This document shows, in pieces, positions 11,530-23,200 of a DNA stretch of 64,000 nucleotides. The notes beneath the pieces were generated by a model. It did no database searches and was not told the origin of the DNA. It saw nothing but the letters and a program-made list of their open reading frames with translations. Where the stretch lies: assembly GCA_019096065.1 (NCBI GenBank), contig JAGUCH010000001.1, positions 558,001 to 622,000 of the forward strand, read 5' to 3'. The position numbers and the translations under genes were made by a program. Source of the stretch: Paracyclopina nana (lineage: Eukaryota > Arthropoda > Copepoda > Cyclopoida > Cyclopettidae). The first letter of the stretch is position 1. Every line of letters starts with the position of its first letter.

Positions 11530-14500
11530 CTATTCTGTGCTTGAAGCACTGCTCGAATTTGTTGGTGTAGCAAAATCATCATTTTCAGAATCGCTCATTT
11601 CAGGCAGTGGCCTGAATTGTGGCATCGTGACCGTAGGCTGTGCTACCAGGGGTCTGTATGGCGGCATATTGATTGGTGCCAGCGGAGGTAGCTCTGGATC
11701 TGGTTGATCTGATTTTTGGCCTGAGCGTGATCTTGTTCTGGTTGCAGGAGATGATGCTCCATGGGCAACTTCAACTTCGGCCCCCAGGAAATCTGCTGTT
11801 TCTTGTTGCAGCATTTCCGCCTGGGTCCTACGTTTGCGGTACCGTGCTTCCCGAGGTGACGGTGCTGATACCGTTTAGAAGTGGCGGTTGTTGGGAGCTC
11901 GATGTTGTTCTCGCTGTCGCCTTCATCATCGGAAGGGAGCGCGACATCTTCAGCGAACTCATCACCTCGCATGGATAGATCTGCATTGGCTGGCGGCGGG
12001 TTGCCGGCATTGCCATCGTGGGCATCTTCCGCCGTTGCCCGGTACAATTTGAGCCTGTCGATCGAGACGACCTCGGACTTCTTTCGAATCCATGAGGGGT
12101 CAGGCAAGATCTCGAAGGTCACGTCGTTGACCTTCCTAAGTATGGTCCAGGGGCCTGACCAGAAGGTTTGGAGCTTCTTGGAGATGTGGCGGGCCACGGT
12201 GGGCGTGTACAGCCACACCTGTTGCCCCGGGACATACGTCGTTTTGTCCTTGTGGTAGGCCATCCGTTGTCGGTTGATCGATGTGGCCATGTTCTTTCGG
12301 GCCCATTCATGGGCTGCCTGGATTCGAGCCTTGAGGGCCTGGGCAACTTGCCCGGCCTCAGAGGCCTCTCTCAGAAGTGGTTGGGGGTCTCCAAACAGAA
12401 GGTCCAGTTGCGAGGTGGCAGGCCGCCCAAATAGCAGTTCATACGGGGCGTAGCCGGTCATGCGGCATTTGGTGGTGCGCATGATGAACAGGGCGACGGG
12501 CAGTACTTCCTTCCAACGAGATGGTCGCCCGCAGACCAGTTTGGCCAGGAGGCCGTTGAGGTCCCGGTGGGCCCGTTCAACCCAGTTCGACTTAGGGTTG
12601 TAGGCCGGCGTGGTGGAGTGCCGGACACCTAGTGCTTTGGCTACTTGCTGGAACAGGGCGGCGGTGAAGTGGGTGCCCCGGTCAGAATGGAGGTTCTCCA
12701 TTAGCCCATATCGCGGGATGATCTCTGAGGTCAGGAACCTCACGGCGGTGTCAGCGTTGGCCGAGGCGCATGGGAAAGCCTCGATCCATCGGCTGAAGAG
12801 GTCGCGTACGGTGAAGAGGTACTGATGTCCGTCGACAGGGGGCTTGAGGGGCCCCACGTAGTCGATGGCGACCCTTTGCCAGGGATAGCCCGCCCGGTGA
12901 GAATGTAGTGAGTGTCGTTGGTCCGCGGTCTCCGGCTGATGTTTCTGGCAGGTGCGGCAGGTAGCGGCAACTCGGGTGGCGTTAGGCATGTAGAACCGGC
13001 GGGAGACCCGGTCAACAGTGGTGTCTCTGCCCTGATGGCCCATGGTTTCGTGAATGTGCCTCACTAGCCCCTCTTCCGAGGATCGAGGAACCACGACCAG
13101 GTGGCGAGCCTCTCGGCCTTGTCCTTCTTCCTTCTTGTACCGAAGGAGGCCTTGATCATCCAGGTAGAGGCTGTCAAAGAGGCCCAGCAGGATCTTGCCT
13201 CGATGGGAGGCGGCCTCTTTGTGCTCAGGGCTCGGTCGGCTCTGCTGGCTGATCAGTCGCCGCACCAGTTGCAAATCCTCGTCCTCCGTTTGCCCCTGGA
13301 TCCACTCGGCGGGGTTGGCCATGTCCAGGGCAGCCTCGGCCGAGGCTATCATCGCTTGGACGCCCGCGCAGCTCTCATTGGACACGTCCGTGCCCTCGGT
13401 GTCGGTGACGTGCTCGGCGCGACTCAGGGCGTCGGCGTTGGCGTGCTTGGTTCCGGCCCGGTGGACGACCTTGAAGTCAAACTGGCTGATGGTCTCCAAC
13501 CACCGGGCAAGCATGCTACGGGGCTCCTCCATGGTGCGAATCCATTGCAGAGCGGCATGGTCCGTGCGGAGGATGAAAGGCCGATATTGGAGGTAATACC
13601 GCCACTTGCGCAGCCAGATGATGACGGCAGCGAGTTCCCCTTGGGTGGCGGAGTAGTTAGCCTGGCTCCGTGTCAGCTTCTTGGCCCCAAAGAGGATGAC
13701 TCGCTCCTTTCCCCCTTGTACTTGCGACAGGACGGCCCCCACGCACTGGTTGTCCCCGCTCCAGTCGGTATCCAGGATGAATGGCTGCGGGCTCTCAAAG
13801 TCGGGGAAAGCCAGGATGGGCGCCATGCACAGCCGCTTCTTGAGCTCCTCAAAAGCGGCAACGTATTCCAGCGGGGGTTCGAACTCGGCGGTATCGGGAA
13901 CGTCTTCTTCCCGGCTGAGTTTGTCCGTCAAAGCCTTGGCGACCTTCTGGTAGTCCTTGATGAAGGACCGGTAATAGCCGCACTTTCCCAGGAAGATGCG
14001 TAGCTGCCGCCGGGTCCGTGGCAGGGGCCACTTCTTGACCACGTCGATGTACTCGGGGACCACAGAGAGGCCCTCAGGAGTGATGACGTGCCCCAGGTAC
14101 GTGATGCGACGGCGGAACAGGTGGCATTTGGATGGTTGCAGTTTGAGGCCAGCCCGTTGGTGGGCGTCCAGTACCCGTTGCAGGTGGCCGAAGTGGGATT
14201 CTACATCGCGGCTGTGGATCAGCACGTCGTCGAGGTATGGCAAGGCAATGTCGTATGGGATCCCTTCCAAGACCCGCTGGATGAGGCGCGCATACGTTCG
14301 GGGCGCGTTGGTGAGGCCGAACGGCATGTAGGCGAAGGCGTACGTTGAGTGATTGGCTGCGAATGCTGTCTTCGGGATGTCCTCGGCCCTCACGGGAACG
14401 TGGTGAAAGGCTCCCGTCGTATCCAGGGTAGAGAATACTTGCGAGTGCGCCAGCCGATTGAGGTTATCCCGAATGTCGCCAATGGGATGCGTGTCGACGA

Positions 14501-15746
14501 TGGTTACCTTGTTCAGTGCGCGGTAATCTACGCACCACCGGGTCTTCCCATTCTTCTTGGTGACCGGAACCAGCGGCGCGCACCAGGGCGACTGAATAGG
14601 GACGATGATGCCTTCCTGGAGCCATTTCTGAACTTGTTCTTCTAGCGACTTCTGCAAGTGCGGGTTGATGGGCCGCCGGCGGATGTTAATGGGCTGAGTA
14701 CCCGGGATGATATCGATGCGGTGCTCGGCCAAGTCGGTTTGGCCCGAGGACCCATCGAGGCTGAAGGTGTCCTGGTATTGTAGCAGCAGGGCCAAGGTGC
14801 GAGCCTTTAGCTGAGGGGTGCTCAAGATGTCGTTGTTTTCTAGGTCGAATTCTTGAATGAAGATTTGGGCCATCTCGGCCGTGTACTGGCCCTGCGGCCG
14901 GGTTTGGGCCCCCTCGAGCTTGGCTACGTAGCTTCCAGCTGCCAGCTTGGCCACGGTGGGTACTCGCCTCAAGCCTTCAACTTGCCCGTACCGGGTGTTG
15001 TTGTGGATAATGAGAGGCTCTGCGGTAGTGTTGATAACCCCGACAACGCAGTTGCCCTTTTCATCTGGTCGGATGAGGGCTCGCTGCCAGGGGTGCAGCT
15101 CAGTGGCCTCCATGAAGTCCCCTGATCCTTCAACAATCCCATCGATGTGCGGCGATCGGGTCCAGGTGGGGATTTTTGCGGGAATGGCGCAACAAGACAT
15201 TGGCCCCACTGTGGTTTCACCCCGTATGTAGACGGCATGGATGTTGATTGCGCGACTGTCATTTTCATTAAGTGTCCCCCCTGCCAACTTGATCATTCGT
15301 CCTCGAATGCGGAGCGAGTTGGCACTATGTAGCTGGTCGATGTCGTGGGCTTTCATGAAGGGCCCCGACAGGTTGACGTCCATGGTGAGGTTAGCTATGA
15401 CAGCTGGTCGAAATAGGAAGGGTTGCGGGTAGGTGCCAATGTGAAGCATCAATGGCTTTGGTACCTCGCCGAGTATTTCTAGAGATTGATTTTGGCCCGC
15501 TGTGTTGACAGTTTCTCCTATCAGGGGCGCAAGTTGAGCTTTTGTGAACCCTAATTTGGTTGCAAGCGTGGAGGAGATGACCGACCTCCACGTATTACCG
15601 CTGTCGATGAGTGCTCTTGATTTGACATTGTTGAGGCGTATTGGAACTTCAGATACGTATGATTTATTAATGTTGGAAATATGGGCGAGGAATGATCGGG
15701 CCTTGTCAGATGTGAACGTGTTTGGTGAGGTGATGGATGGTTCCAT
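11530..15746 (-). CDS. pol: Pol polyprotein (protease, RT, RNase H, integrase) of copy A
   Basis: A long open frame from ATG 15746; the -1 frame is also open upstream across the gag stop, so it is probably made as Gag-Pol. Domains by residue: aspartic protease with ALIDSGN near 48; RT about 350-530 with YLDD near 504; RNase H with ILDTDWSG and RTDHAALQW; integrase zinc finger (H..H..C..C) near 900-940; DDE residues in AIDYVGP, HSDRGTHF and WVERAHRDLN. The catalytic core is intact. After about 11870 the conserved tail (around AEMLQ, shared with copy B) is found in another frame ending at 11530, while the original frame runs to 11643. A small indel has thus changed only the C-terminal tail. Confidence 0.93.
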
Positions 15747-15751
15747 TGATG

Positions 15752-15785
15752 GCCGGTCCCTTAGGACCGGCTGGCTCCGTTTTTT
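15752..15785 (-). promoter_or_regulatory. -1 ribosomal frameshift signal, gag/pol of copy A
   Basis: On the minus strand, the slippery heptamer A AAA AAC (15785-15779) is in the correct gag frame (CCA AAA AAC). A 7-nt spacer (15778-15772) follows, then a perfect 8-bp GC-rich hairpin GCCGGTCC/TAAG/GGACCGGC (15771-15752). The gag stop TAA lies in the hairpin loop. A -1 shift enters an open frame that runs directly into pol. Confidence 0.85.
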
Positions 15786-16693
15786 GGCGCCTCCCAGGTG
15801 TAGGCGTCCACGGGGGCACTGGCCACATGTGCGATGGCCGCGTTGCGATATTTATTATATTCTTGGGGCGAGACCGGCGGGGCGGCGTGGTATGGATTGT
15901 TATTGCCACGCCCGCGGCCGCCACGTCCCCGGCCCCGGAATCCTCCTCGCCCTCGTTGGCTGTTCGGGCGTTGGTTGGTGCATTGAGCCTTGAGATGGCC
16001 GTAGCCGCCGCAGCCGTAGCATCTCATGTTAGCCTTGTCACCTAGAGCGGCGATGATCTTGGCGACGTCGGGTTGGTCTGGGGTGCCCTCTTGGGTGATT
16101 TGCATGATGCCCCCTTGCCCCAGGGGGTTGGCCTTGCCGCCGGCTAATCCTACCAGGCACTCCTTGGAGGATGCATTGGAAGCGGCCTCCGTCAGCGTAT
16201 CATATTTGCTGGCGATTACCAGCCAGCGTGTCTGGGGGTCCCGCAGATTGATAGTGAACTTCCTAATGACCTCTGGATCCTTGTCGACCTTGGCGCACCG
16301 CGGTGCATCATTGGCGAAAGCCCTCAGGTAGAGCGACTTGAGGCGTGCCGCCCAGGTCATTACGGATTCATGGGGACCCTGCGCGGCGGTGTCGTATGCC
16401 ACCCTGGCGGCCTCTTGGGCCGACTCGTCCACAAAGGCCTTCTCAAGGTCGTCGAGGTAGTGCTTGTAGGTGTACGTATTATCGCCCGACTTCTTGTCGA
16501 TGGAATTGATCATTTCCAACGCAAGGCCGACAATAGATGCCTTGATCAGCATCTTCTTGGTGACTTCAGGCTCTATCGAGTCCTAGCGTGGGGACTCGAT
16601 GTGCATCCGCCATTGCTGGAAGGAGCGGCTGTCCGTCTCGCGGAGCAGTTGGAGTTGTTGAGGCCGACGCTGAACAGCAGCGTTGGCTCTCAT
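15761..16693 (-). pseudogene. gag: Gag of copy A, interrupted by an in-frame TAG
   Basis: Capsid-nucleocapsid protein. From the probable ATG at 16693 the frame is open except for TAG at 16585-16583, in the capsid region; an internal ATG at 16552 opens the remaining 263 residues. The C-terminal part has a CCHC zinc knuckle (CYGCGGYGHLKAQC) and an RGRGGRGRG-rich nucleic-acid-binding tail. The sequence around the stop (FQQWRMHIES... DSIEPEVTKK) aligns with copy B capsid (KWLTFRLHVE...), so coding likely continued through it. Frame relation to pol is -1, as in copy B. Confidence 0.75.
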
Positions 16694-17721
16694 TTGGCGG
16701 TTGACCTCAAGGGCCACTGCAGCAGCTATATCTTGTGGTGGCTGGGCCTATGCGTGGGGGAGAAGAGTGAGCTTTCGGTCTTTTGTGAGAATGTGCTATT
16801 ATAATTACCATGGTGGTCTACGATTCAACAATGAAGTGAGTTGTGATTACTGTTAACTGGGGGAAAGCCCGAAAGGAACTGATGGCTATTCCCCACCAGC
16901 GCGGTCTTATATATCCGCCAACGCGCTCGCAGGTCACTGCAGAGGGTTGTGGCGTGACATTTATTGATTGTTTACTGACCACCGAAAATGCCACGCTGGT
17001 GTCACATTTCTCATTATCGTTTATTTGACCGTGACCCGCACGTGGTGACCAGCTTTAGCTTCAGTGGAATCCTGATAGCTCGCAGCTGTTGATCCGCTAC
17101 CGGTCATGTGGTCACCACGCGGTCATGAGCTTCTATCCTCCTTCTCCACCCCTTTATTTGTACATTGTCATGGGGTGGCCGGCTCCAGCATTCACTGAAA
17201 TCCAAATGATTTGCGACTGGTGTTAGCAGCCCCGACCATTCGGCCATTGTCCCCCCATAACAATTACTATTTGATCACCTGCAGTTGGAATTTGCCCGTG
17301 AGTTGACCGGCCCTAGCTTAACTAGGATCTACAATGATTTGCACCAGCGTTGGCCGGGCTGACCATTCGGCCGCTGGCTCTCACGGACAATCCCTTTGAT
17401 TGTTATTTGATAGCTTTTTGATTGTTTGCAGCTGCAGCTATTGCAGAGTGATCTTTGCCCTTTTGCTCTGGTCTGAGCTTCAACTTTTTACATTTTTAGC
17501 CACCACTATTTTACTTTTTATAGTCAACTGCCTTTTATGCTCTCAGCATTAATCTCTCTTTACTTCGTGGCTTGCACGTAGGTTCATGTTCTGGCAGTTG
17601 ACTTGAGCATGATATTATTTGAGCAGCACTATTATCCCTTTTGTACTTATTGTGTATACTTAGCACTTATAGCTTCCGGCAGGATGTACTTAATGGGTAG
17701 TGGAGTGATGAAATCACAGGT
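16694..17721 (-). other. Long untranslated leader of copy A
   Basis: About 1 kb between primer site and gag. It contains degenerate direct repeats of about 120-130 bp, marked by GACCATTCGGCC (17235-17246 and 17357-17368) and by GATTTGC close before each. Such leaders often hold packaging or ribosome-entry elements; nothing here proves either. Confidence 0.5.
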
Positions 17722-17737
17722 CCAACGACCCGCGCCA
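17722..17737 (-). other. Primer-binding site of copy A
   Basis: TGGCGCGGGTCGTTGG begins two bases inside the 5' LTR on the minus strand. TGG start and position are typical of a tRNA primer site. Copy B shares TGGCGCGG. It does not match the 3' ends of the tRNA genes in this window, so the primer tRNA is not identified. Confidence 0.6.
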
Positions 17738-17739
17738 TC

Positions 17740-17984
17740 TGTAGTAGGTCGAGATATACTACTGTGACTTATCCAGCCACTACTCGTATCTAGGCTACGT
17801 CAAGCGGGGACGGGCCTGGAGGCTAGCAGAGGTCAGTCTTGGGGCCGCAGACAACACGTGTCAATGCGGTGAATTTATTTCCTTTACTGATGATCACACT
17901 ATACTACTCGTTATACTACCGCGCGCCCGAGGCGAGCGCGCGCAGCGAGCGGTCGACCCGTAGGCCGACACGCTCCCTGCTACA
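17740..17984 (-). repeat. 5' LTR of copy A
   Basis: 245 bp, TG..CA ends, near-identical to 8752-8996. It is followed on the plus side by the target duplication AGGT. Confidence 0.93.
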
Positions 17985-18168
17985 AGGTCACTTTTACCAG
18001 AGTCAATTTTAAAAAAATCCGTTAAAGTAAAAATTAATTCACTAATTTTAAGATTTGAAGACTTAAAAAAAATGAACTTGAAAAACTTAGGCTCAGCTCG
18101 AAGCATCCGAGGCTTAAGGAAGGTGATGACAACTTGGACGCCTAACTAAATATTTTTAAGAGACTGAC

Positions 18169-19341
18169 CTGAAGCTTCAGTCCTTGTCTGCCATAAGATT
18201 GTACAAGAAAATCACTGAAGAATTCATTGCTTGCAATTGATCCATCTTATGCAGAATCGAAGGCGACAAAAATAAGGTGAAATCCGGATTGAAACACGGC
18301 GCGCCGGTCAAAACTCTGGCAGCCTCCAGCATCACAGCCACTCCCGACCCATTGTCGTTGAAACCTGTGGAATTGGCCACAGTGTCCCAATGAGCACCAA
18401 GGACAAAAGGCCGATCGCGTCGGGTTCGCCAGTATTTTCCTGGCAAAATGCCGATTATGTTGCTTCCACTGATGATCGGCGAGTTCTGAAAAATTCCGCG
18501 AAAATCGGAAAATTGTAAACAAAAACAAAACGAGTCAAGCGCGCGTTACCAGAGCGTGACAAAATATGGCAAAATAGCTCATAAACTGGCTCTTAATAAC
18601 AATTTTTGGCCATTATGCAACTAAAAGCTGTACTAGAAACAAAAATTAAAGGTTTTTTTTATGATTATTATTTATGAACTGTCACATTTTGAAATGAAGA
18701 TTTTGAGTTGGTTTTTTTTTACCTCAACAATGGAGCCTTTTAGTTTTGCAAAGGCTTTCAGGGGTATTTCATGGTTGAAGTCATGGATGGTGATGACAAG
18801 TCCAGACCTGCCCAATTTCTCATAAATGTAACTGCCCACATTGTCCCTTGCCATGGAATCAGCCTGGACATTTCTGGGCAAGTTGAAGACTTCCTCCATT
18901 GAAATCCGGATGATGTCCTCATTTGGCACCAACAGATTGTCATCCTTGATCTCACCCAGGATGGCCTGTTCCTGGCTGAAAATGGCCTCAGTCATGTTCC
19001 TGGTGGAGATGTCCAATTGGTCAAAATCCACTTTATTAGACACACTCAGCAGGTCTGGAGGCAAATCCAGCCTTTTGAGAGGAATATGGACATTATATCT
19101 GAGACTGGGTGGCACCAAAGTCTTCTTGGCTGGCATGAAGAACATCTCCACATAATCCCTTTCCATGCCAGGCTGGTACTGAGCCACATTCACTTTGGAT
19201 GTGGTCAAAAATAATGGGGCACCTTTTCCAAAAAAAAAATTCAAACCTTTTGACAATTCCTTTAAAAATATTCTCACCCTCAGATTCCAGCACCAAAAGT
19301 AAGTGGCACCAAAAAAGGAACAAGCAATTTTGGCCTGTCAT
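18169..19341 (-). pseudogene. M28-family zinc metallopeptidase gene, broken and 3'-truncated
   Basis: Exon 1 (19341-19278) encodes a signal peptide (MTGQNCLFLFWCHLLLVLE). Exon 2 (19222-18723) encodes the N-terminal region with ARDNVGSYIYEKLGRSGLV. Exon 3 (18485-18169) starts NSPIISGSNIIG and carries M28 zinc-ligand motifs GAHWDT and GFNDNGSGVAVMLEAAR. Then the frame breaks: a one-base loss near 18272 is needed to reach the expected DFTL/IFVAFD block, and the next conserved Glu position of the family (FD.EE.G..GS) is TAA (18247-18249), followed in frame by DGSIASNEFFSDFLVQ. The exon ends at a good donor (CTTCAG/gtcagt) whose length is in phase only if the lost base is restored. No downstream exon is seen; retroelement copy A begins 185 bp away. 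Probably a dead gene. Confidence 0.7.
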
Positions 19342-19639
19342 ATTGAACTGAAAATTTTGCCACTACTGCAGCAGCAGCCAAATAAGCAAAGGAGGTGTGT
19401 ATGTATGAATTGAGGTGTTGTTGATGGTATCACACATTATTTTCCTCTGTGCACACTCCCTGGCTCGGCTTAGCTAGTTGGTGACGGTGACGATTTTGAC
19501 ACGACTCTCTCTCAGAAGAAGAAATGGCATTTTTTGTCAACACTCAACTTAAATTATGACCGAAGCTATTGTTGGCATTTTTGGGCAGTCTCAAGCTCAG
19601 AGAGCTTTAACGCGAAGCGGAGCGCTCGCCCAGCAGCGG

Positions 19640-19683
19640 TTCTCTTTTGAGTAGCGCTTTAGATAAAAAAGAGCGACCAGATT
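19640..19683. repeat. 44-bp inverted repeat, left copy
   Basis: Matches the reverse complement of 21175-21218 with one mismatch (core GAGTAGCGCTTTAGATAAAA). The pair flanks the last three exons of the SLC35F gene, 1.5 kb apart. It may be two scattered copies of one miniature element. Confidence 0.7.
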
Positions 19684-20233
19684 TGGACGCTTCTAATGAG
19701 GAATTGCTGCTGTTTTTCATTGTTCTTTGTGTGAGAGATTTGCCTTCCTTTCTGGTATAACCCAGCCACTATCTGATCTAGATGTTTTCCAACTGGCACA
19801 AAGTTGTATACAAGTTTTTTTTTGCACTTCCACAGCTTGAAGAAAAAGGAAAATATTTCAAAAAGTACAATCATTTAAAATTCTTAAGACATCACTTGTA
19901 AAAGTGGGCCATCAGGGTGAAAGTTTAGTGCATCATTTTGCTAATTTTCTGCCTTGCTATCACCCTTGCAATCATCTTAAAATATGCATTTTTCATCTCA
20001 GCTGCAAAAAAGAAACCAAGGAGTGGCAAAGCTAAGCTCTTTTTTGTTGTTGTAACCTTTTAGAAAGTGGTCAACAGTGGTGCATTTGTCACAAAACAAC
20101 AATAAATGACATCATTTCTTCTGCCAAGTCATCTCTAAGAGCAGCCAAAAATAAAAAAGTACAGGATGACCCTAAATTTCACTTGTAATAAAAATATTTA
20201 TTTCAGCCATGATCCAATGTATTTTTTGTGCTG

Positions 20234-23200
20234 CTAAATCATCATCATATGATCCAAGTGAGGACCTCCATTCATTTTGGCATGAACCTGAAATGAAAAA
20301 AGGGTATGTACCAAATTAAATCTCATTTTTTTCAGGAATTCAAACCTGCACTGAGTTTGGGGTGTAAGTGACATCTTTCAGTGCTGATAAGGGCAACTTT
20401 GAGCCATTGGAATTCAAGCTGGTTTGTGATGAGTGTGAACCAGCTGAATTGCTGAGAATTTTGCGCCCAGAGTTGAAGTCCTCTTCACAAAACTTGTCAC
20501 TAGAAAACAAATCAATTTTAGTGTGTTGTCAAGTGGGCTAGTTTGGACCACTTACTGGTTGTGCACGTCAATAGGTACTGGAAACAAGTGGAAAATGAGC
20601 AAACCCAGCCAAACCAGTGAAATGGAGATGAAATGCATTGGATTGAACTGCAAGCAAAAAAAAACATGTTTAAAGGCATTTAGCGGAAATATTTACACTT
20701 TTTCACTCAACCTCTAATTTTGTTTTAGAACTAGACTCTCAAATCAAGCCAATTTTAAGTTTGATAAAAATATAATACAAATCATATATATATATATTTT
20801 TTTTTGTATATTTTGACTAAAAGTAGCCAAGCCATTTTTACTGTAAAGGCACCAGACAGGTTTTTTTGTTGTGGATAAAAGCTTCCTTTTGTTCGTGAAA
20901 ATTTTATAATGAGACAACAAAGGCAAATTTGGCGGAAAAAATGTGAAAGCTTCTGCCAGAAAATAGTTGAAGGGAAAAAGGGATTATCCTTTTTAGGTCT
21001 GGTGCATTTCCTTGTAGGGAAAAAGAGCCTTTTTTATTGGTAGAGTACATTACTGGCCCACTTCTGGCTGCCTTTTTCGTGCCAGACGGAATTATGATGA
21101 AGTGAGTCCTTTTCCTCATATTGCTAACATTTTCACTCACAAAAATGCATGTAATGTAGCTCCAAACAAAAAGCAATCTGGTCGCGCTTTTTTATCTAAA
21201 GCGCTACTCAAAAGAGAACTGTTGCTGTTGAGCCAATCCTTTTCGGGTTACAGCAACTCATCCAAGGGCAAAAATTACCAGCTAGAGCTTCATAGACAAC
21301 AGTATCATAACAAATACGCACCATCTACCTATAATTTACAAGAAACACTTGGGAGTTGAGCTCAAAATCAAGTTAAATTCTAGTGAGTCGAGCCACTTTT
21401 TTTGGGGGGCGAGTAATTACTAAAAATGGTTGCTTTTATTTCACTTAAACCAAATATTAGGACTCTAACATCTTGATATTGCAGATTTAAAACCATTTTG
21501 TTTTTGCGTCAAGAAGTAATAGTTGTAAAAGTTTGATGAAGCTAATTTGCTCGGGTCTTTGTTTCGAACCATTTCTCGAATCCAGTTTCCTTTTTTTCGC
21601 GCTGCATCAGCCGAAACTCTCAGCTGTTGCCCAAAGTTGCCGCTAGGATCGCTCTACACCAATGTTTTTGTTATGATACTGAACGCTATTCACCTTGTAT
21701 CCAAAGAAGACGATTCCAGCCACGATTGCGTAGTAGTCCGAGGCCAAGAGGCTCAAGTTCAAGGCCGTGGCCGAGGTCATTTTGAGCAAGTAGGGAAGGA
21801 ATGAGTAGTAGGCAAATTGAGCAATGACAAAAGCCACCAAAAGAATGCTCACTTCCCACAGCTCCCACTTGATATTGACCACTTCTTCTCTTTCCAGTAA
21901 GGACCTTAGGTGTCAGCTGAATTGATAAGCCTTGAAAAAACATTTGTTATTGTTTACATTTGGGCAGCTGTGATAATTGAGCCGAAGAAGCCAACCAGTC
22001 CAAGATACTCGAAATTGTCATAATTTTGCACTGAGTGCTCCAATCCCACGTGGCAAATTCCAGTGAGGAAAGCGCCACCTAGTGCCAACATGTCTCCAAC
22101 CAGTCTGGTTTTCCCTGCAGGAAAAAAATGTCTTAAAGGATTTTTTAAGTATACTTTTTGGATTTAGAAAATACCTCCAGATGAGACTCCTCCTTTGCCA
22201 TCTTCTACATCAGACCAGACTAAAACAACCACAGACATCAAGCCCAAAGCCATTCCACCGATGTGTGTAAGTCTATAACGGGCTCTTAAAACAGACCAGC
22301 TGAGGATTAGCACCGTGGGAATTGAGAAGCAATCCAGTAACTGAAACAAACGAGGTAAAAGCCTAATGTGATGTTCATCTGCTGGCAAAACATTATCTTA
22401 AAAAAAAAACTTCACATTTCTGGGCTTTGAAAAATTCCTTTTTTTAAGAACCTTAATTCACTGCAGTGAAATAATCTTTAAAATGCCATTTGTAGTTTGT
22501 ACTTATGTCCAATTGCATTAAGGGAGGAAGGAGTTTTTTTAAGTATTTTTTTCCAATTTCCAAAACCTGACAAAAACACAATTTTTAATAAAAATGTATG
22601 AAATAGCCTTCTTTGGCTGACTTCATTAATTTATTTTTTAGGTAAAATGCATTAAATAAGTTACACTTAAGCAGAAAGGAAAAGGTGTTCAAAGCATATT
22701 TTTCAATTTCCAGTACAGAAAAACAAATTGTTTTCTGAGTAAAAAAGAGCAAAAAATTCCTATTTTCCTTAAAAACAAGCATTTTAAAGGTAGATTTTAG
22801 CCTTAAATGACCATGTTAAGCCACTTTTAAGAATTTCAGCTAGCAAAAATAAGGTGGACTGGTAGGACAAAAAGTTCCAGGCTTCAATGCTAATTATGCA
22901 AATGAGCCCTGAAATAAAGTTGGTTTATCAAGTCACACTGAAGTAGTAGTGGAGTCCCATAATTAATCCTAATTTGTGTGGCCCTATCTTTTCCATTGAA
23001 TCAAGATGGTGGCCTCAAATGCTCTTAGGCAAATTGCTGCTTTTGATTTTTTACCTGCACACTGGTTAAGGTGGTGTAATGGAAAGCCCTGTGAATGAGG
23101 TAATTAGCTTCAACATCAACAACAGCAAGGAAAAAGTAGCGAAGGCCTCGAGCCTTGAAAACGCTCCAAAGAGAGCCATTCTTCCTTTGACAGCAAAATA

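Larger units (their letters stand above)
8752..17984 (-). mobile_element. Complete env-bearing Ty3/gypsy LTR retroelement, copy A
   Basis: A 9.2-kb element in minus orientation: 5' LTR 17740-17984, leader, gag, pol, env, 3' LTR 8752-8996. The LTRs start TGTAGCAGGG and end CTACTACA when read on the minus strand. A 4-bp duplication AGGT flanks the insertion. I count two differences between the 245-bp LTRs, so the insertion is recent. The coding region is clearly more GC-rich than the host DNA. Order RT-RNaseH-integrase in pol defines Ty3/gypsy. Defects: a TAG in gag, a frame change in env, and a frame change in the pol tail. Confidence 0.95.

Noticed and set aside
13101-14003. 300-codon plus-strand frame
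   Set aside because: Lies fully antisense to RT/RNase H/integrase of copy A; GC-rich coding DNA often leaves such frames open.
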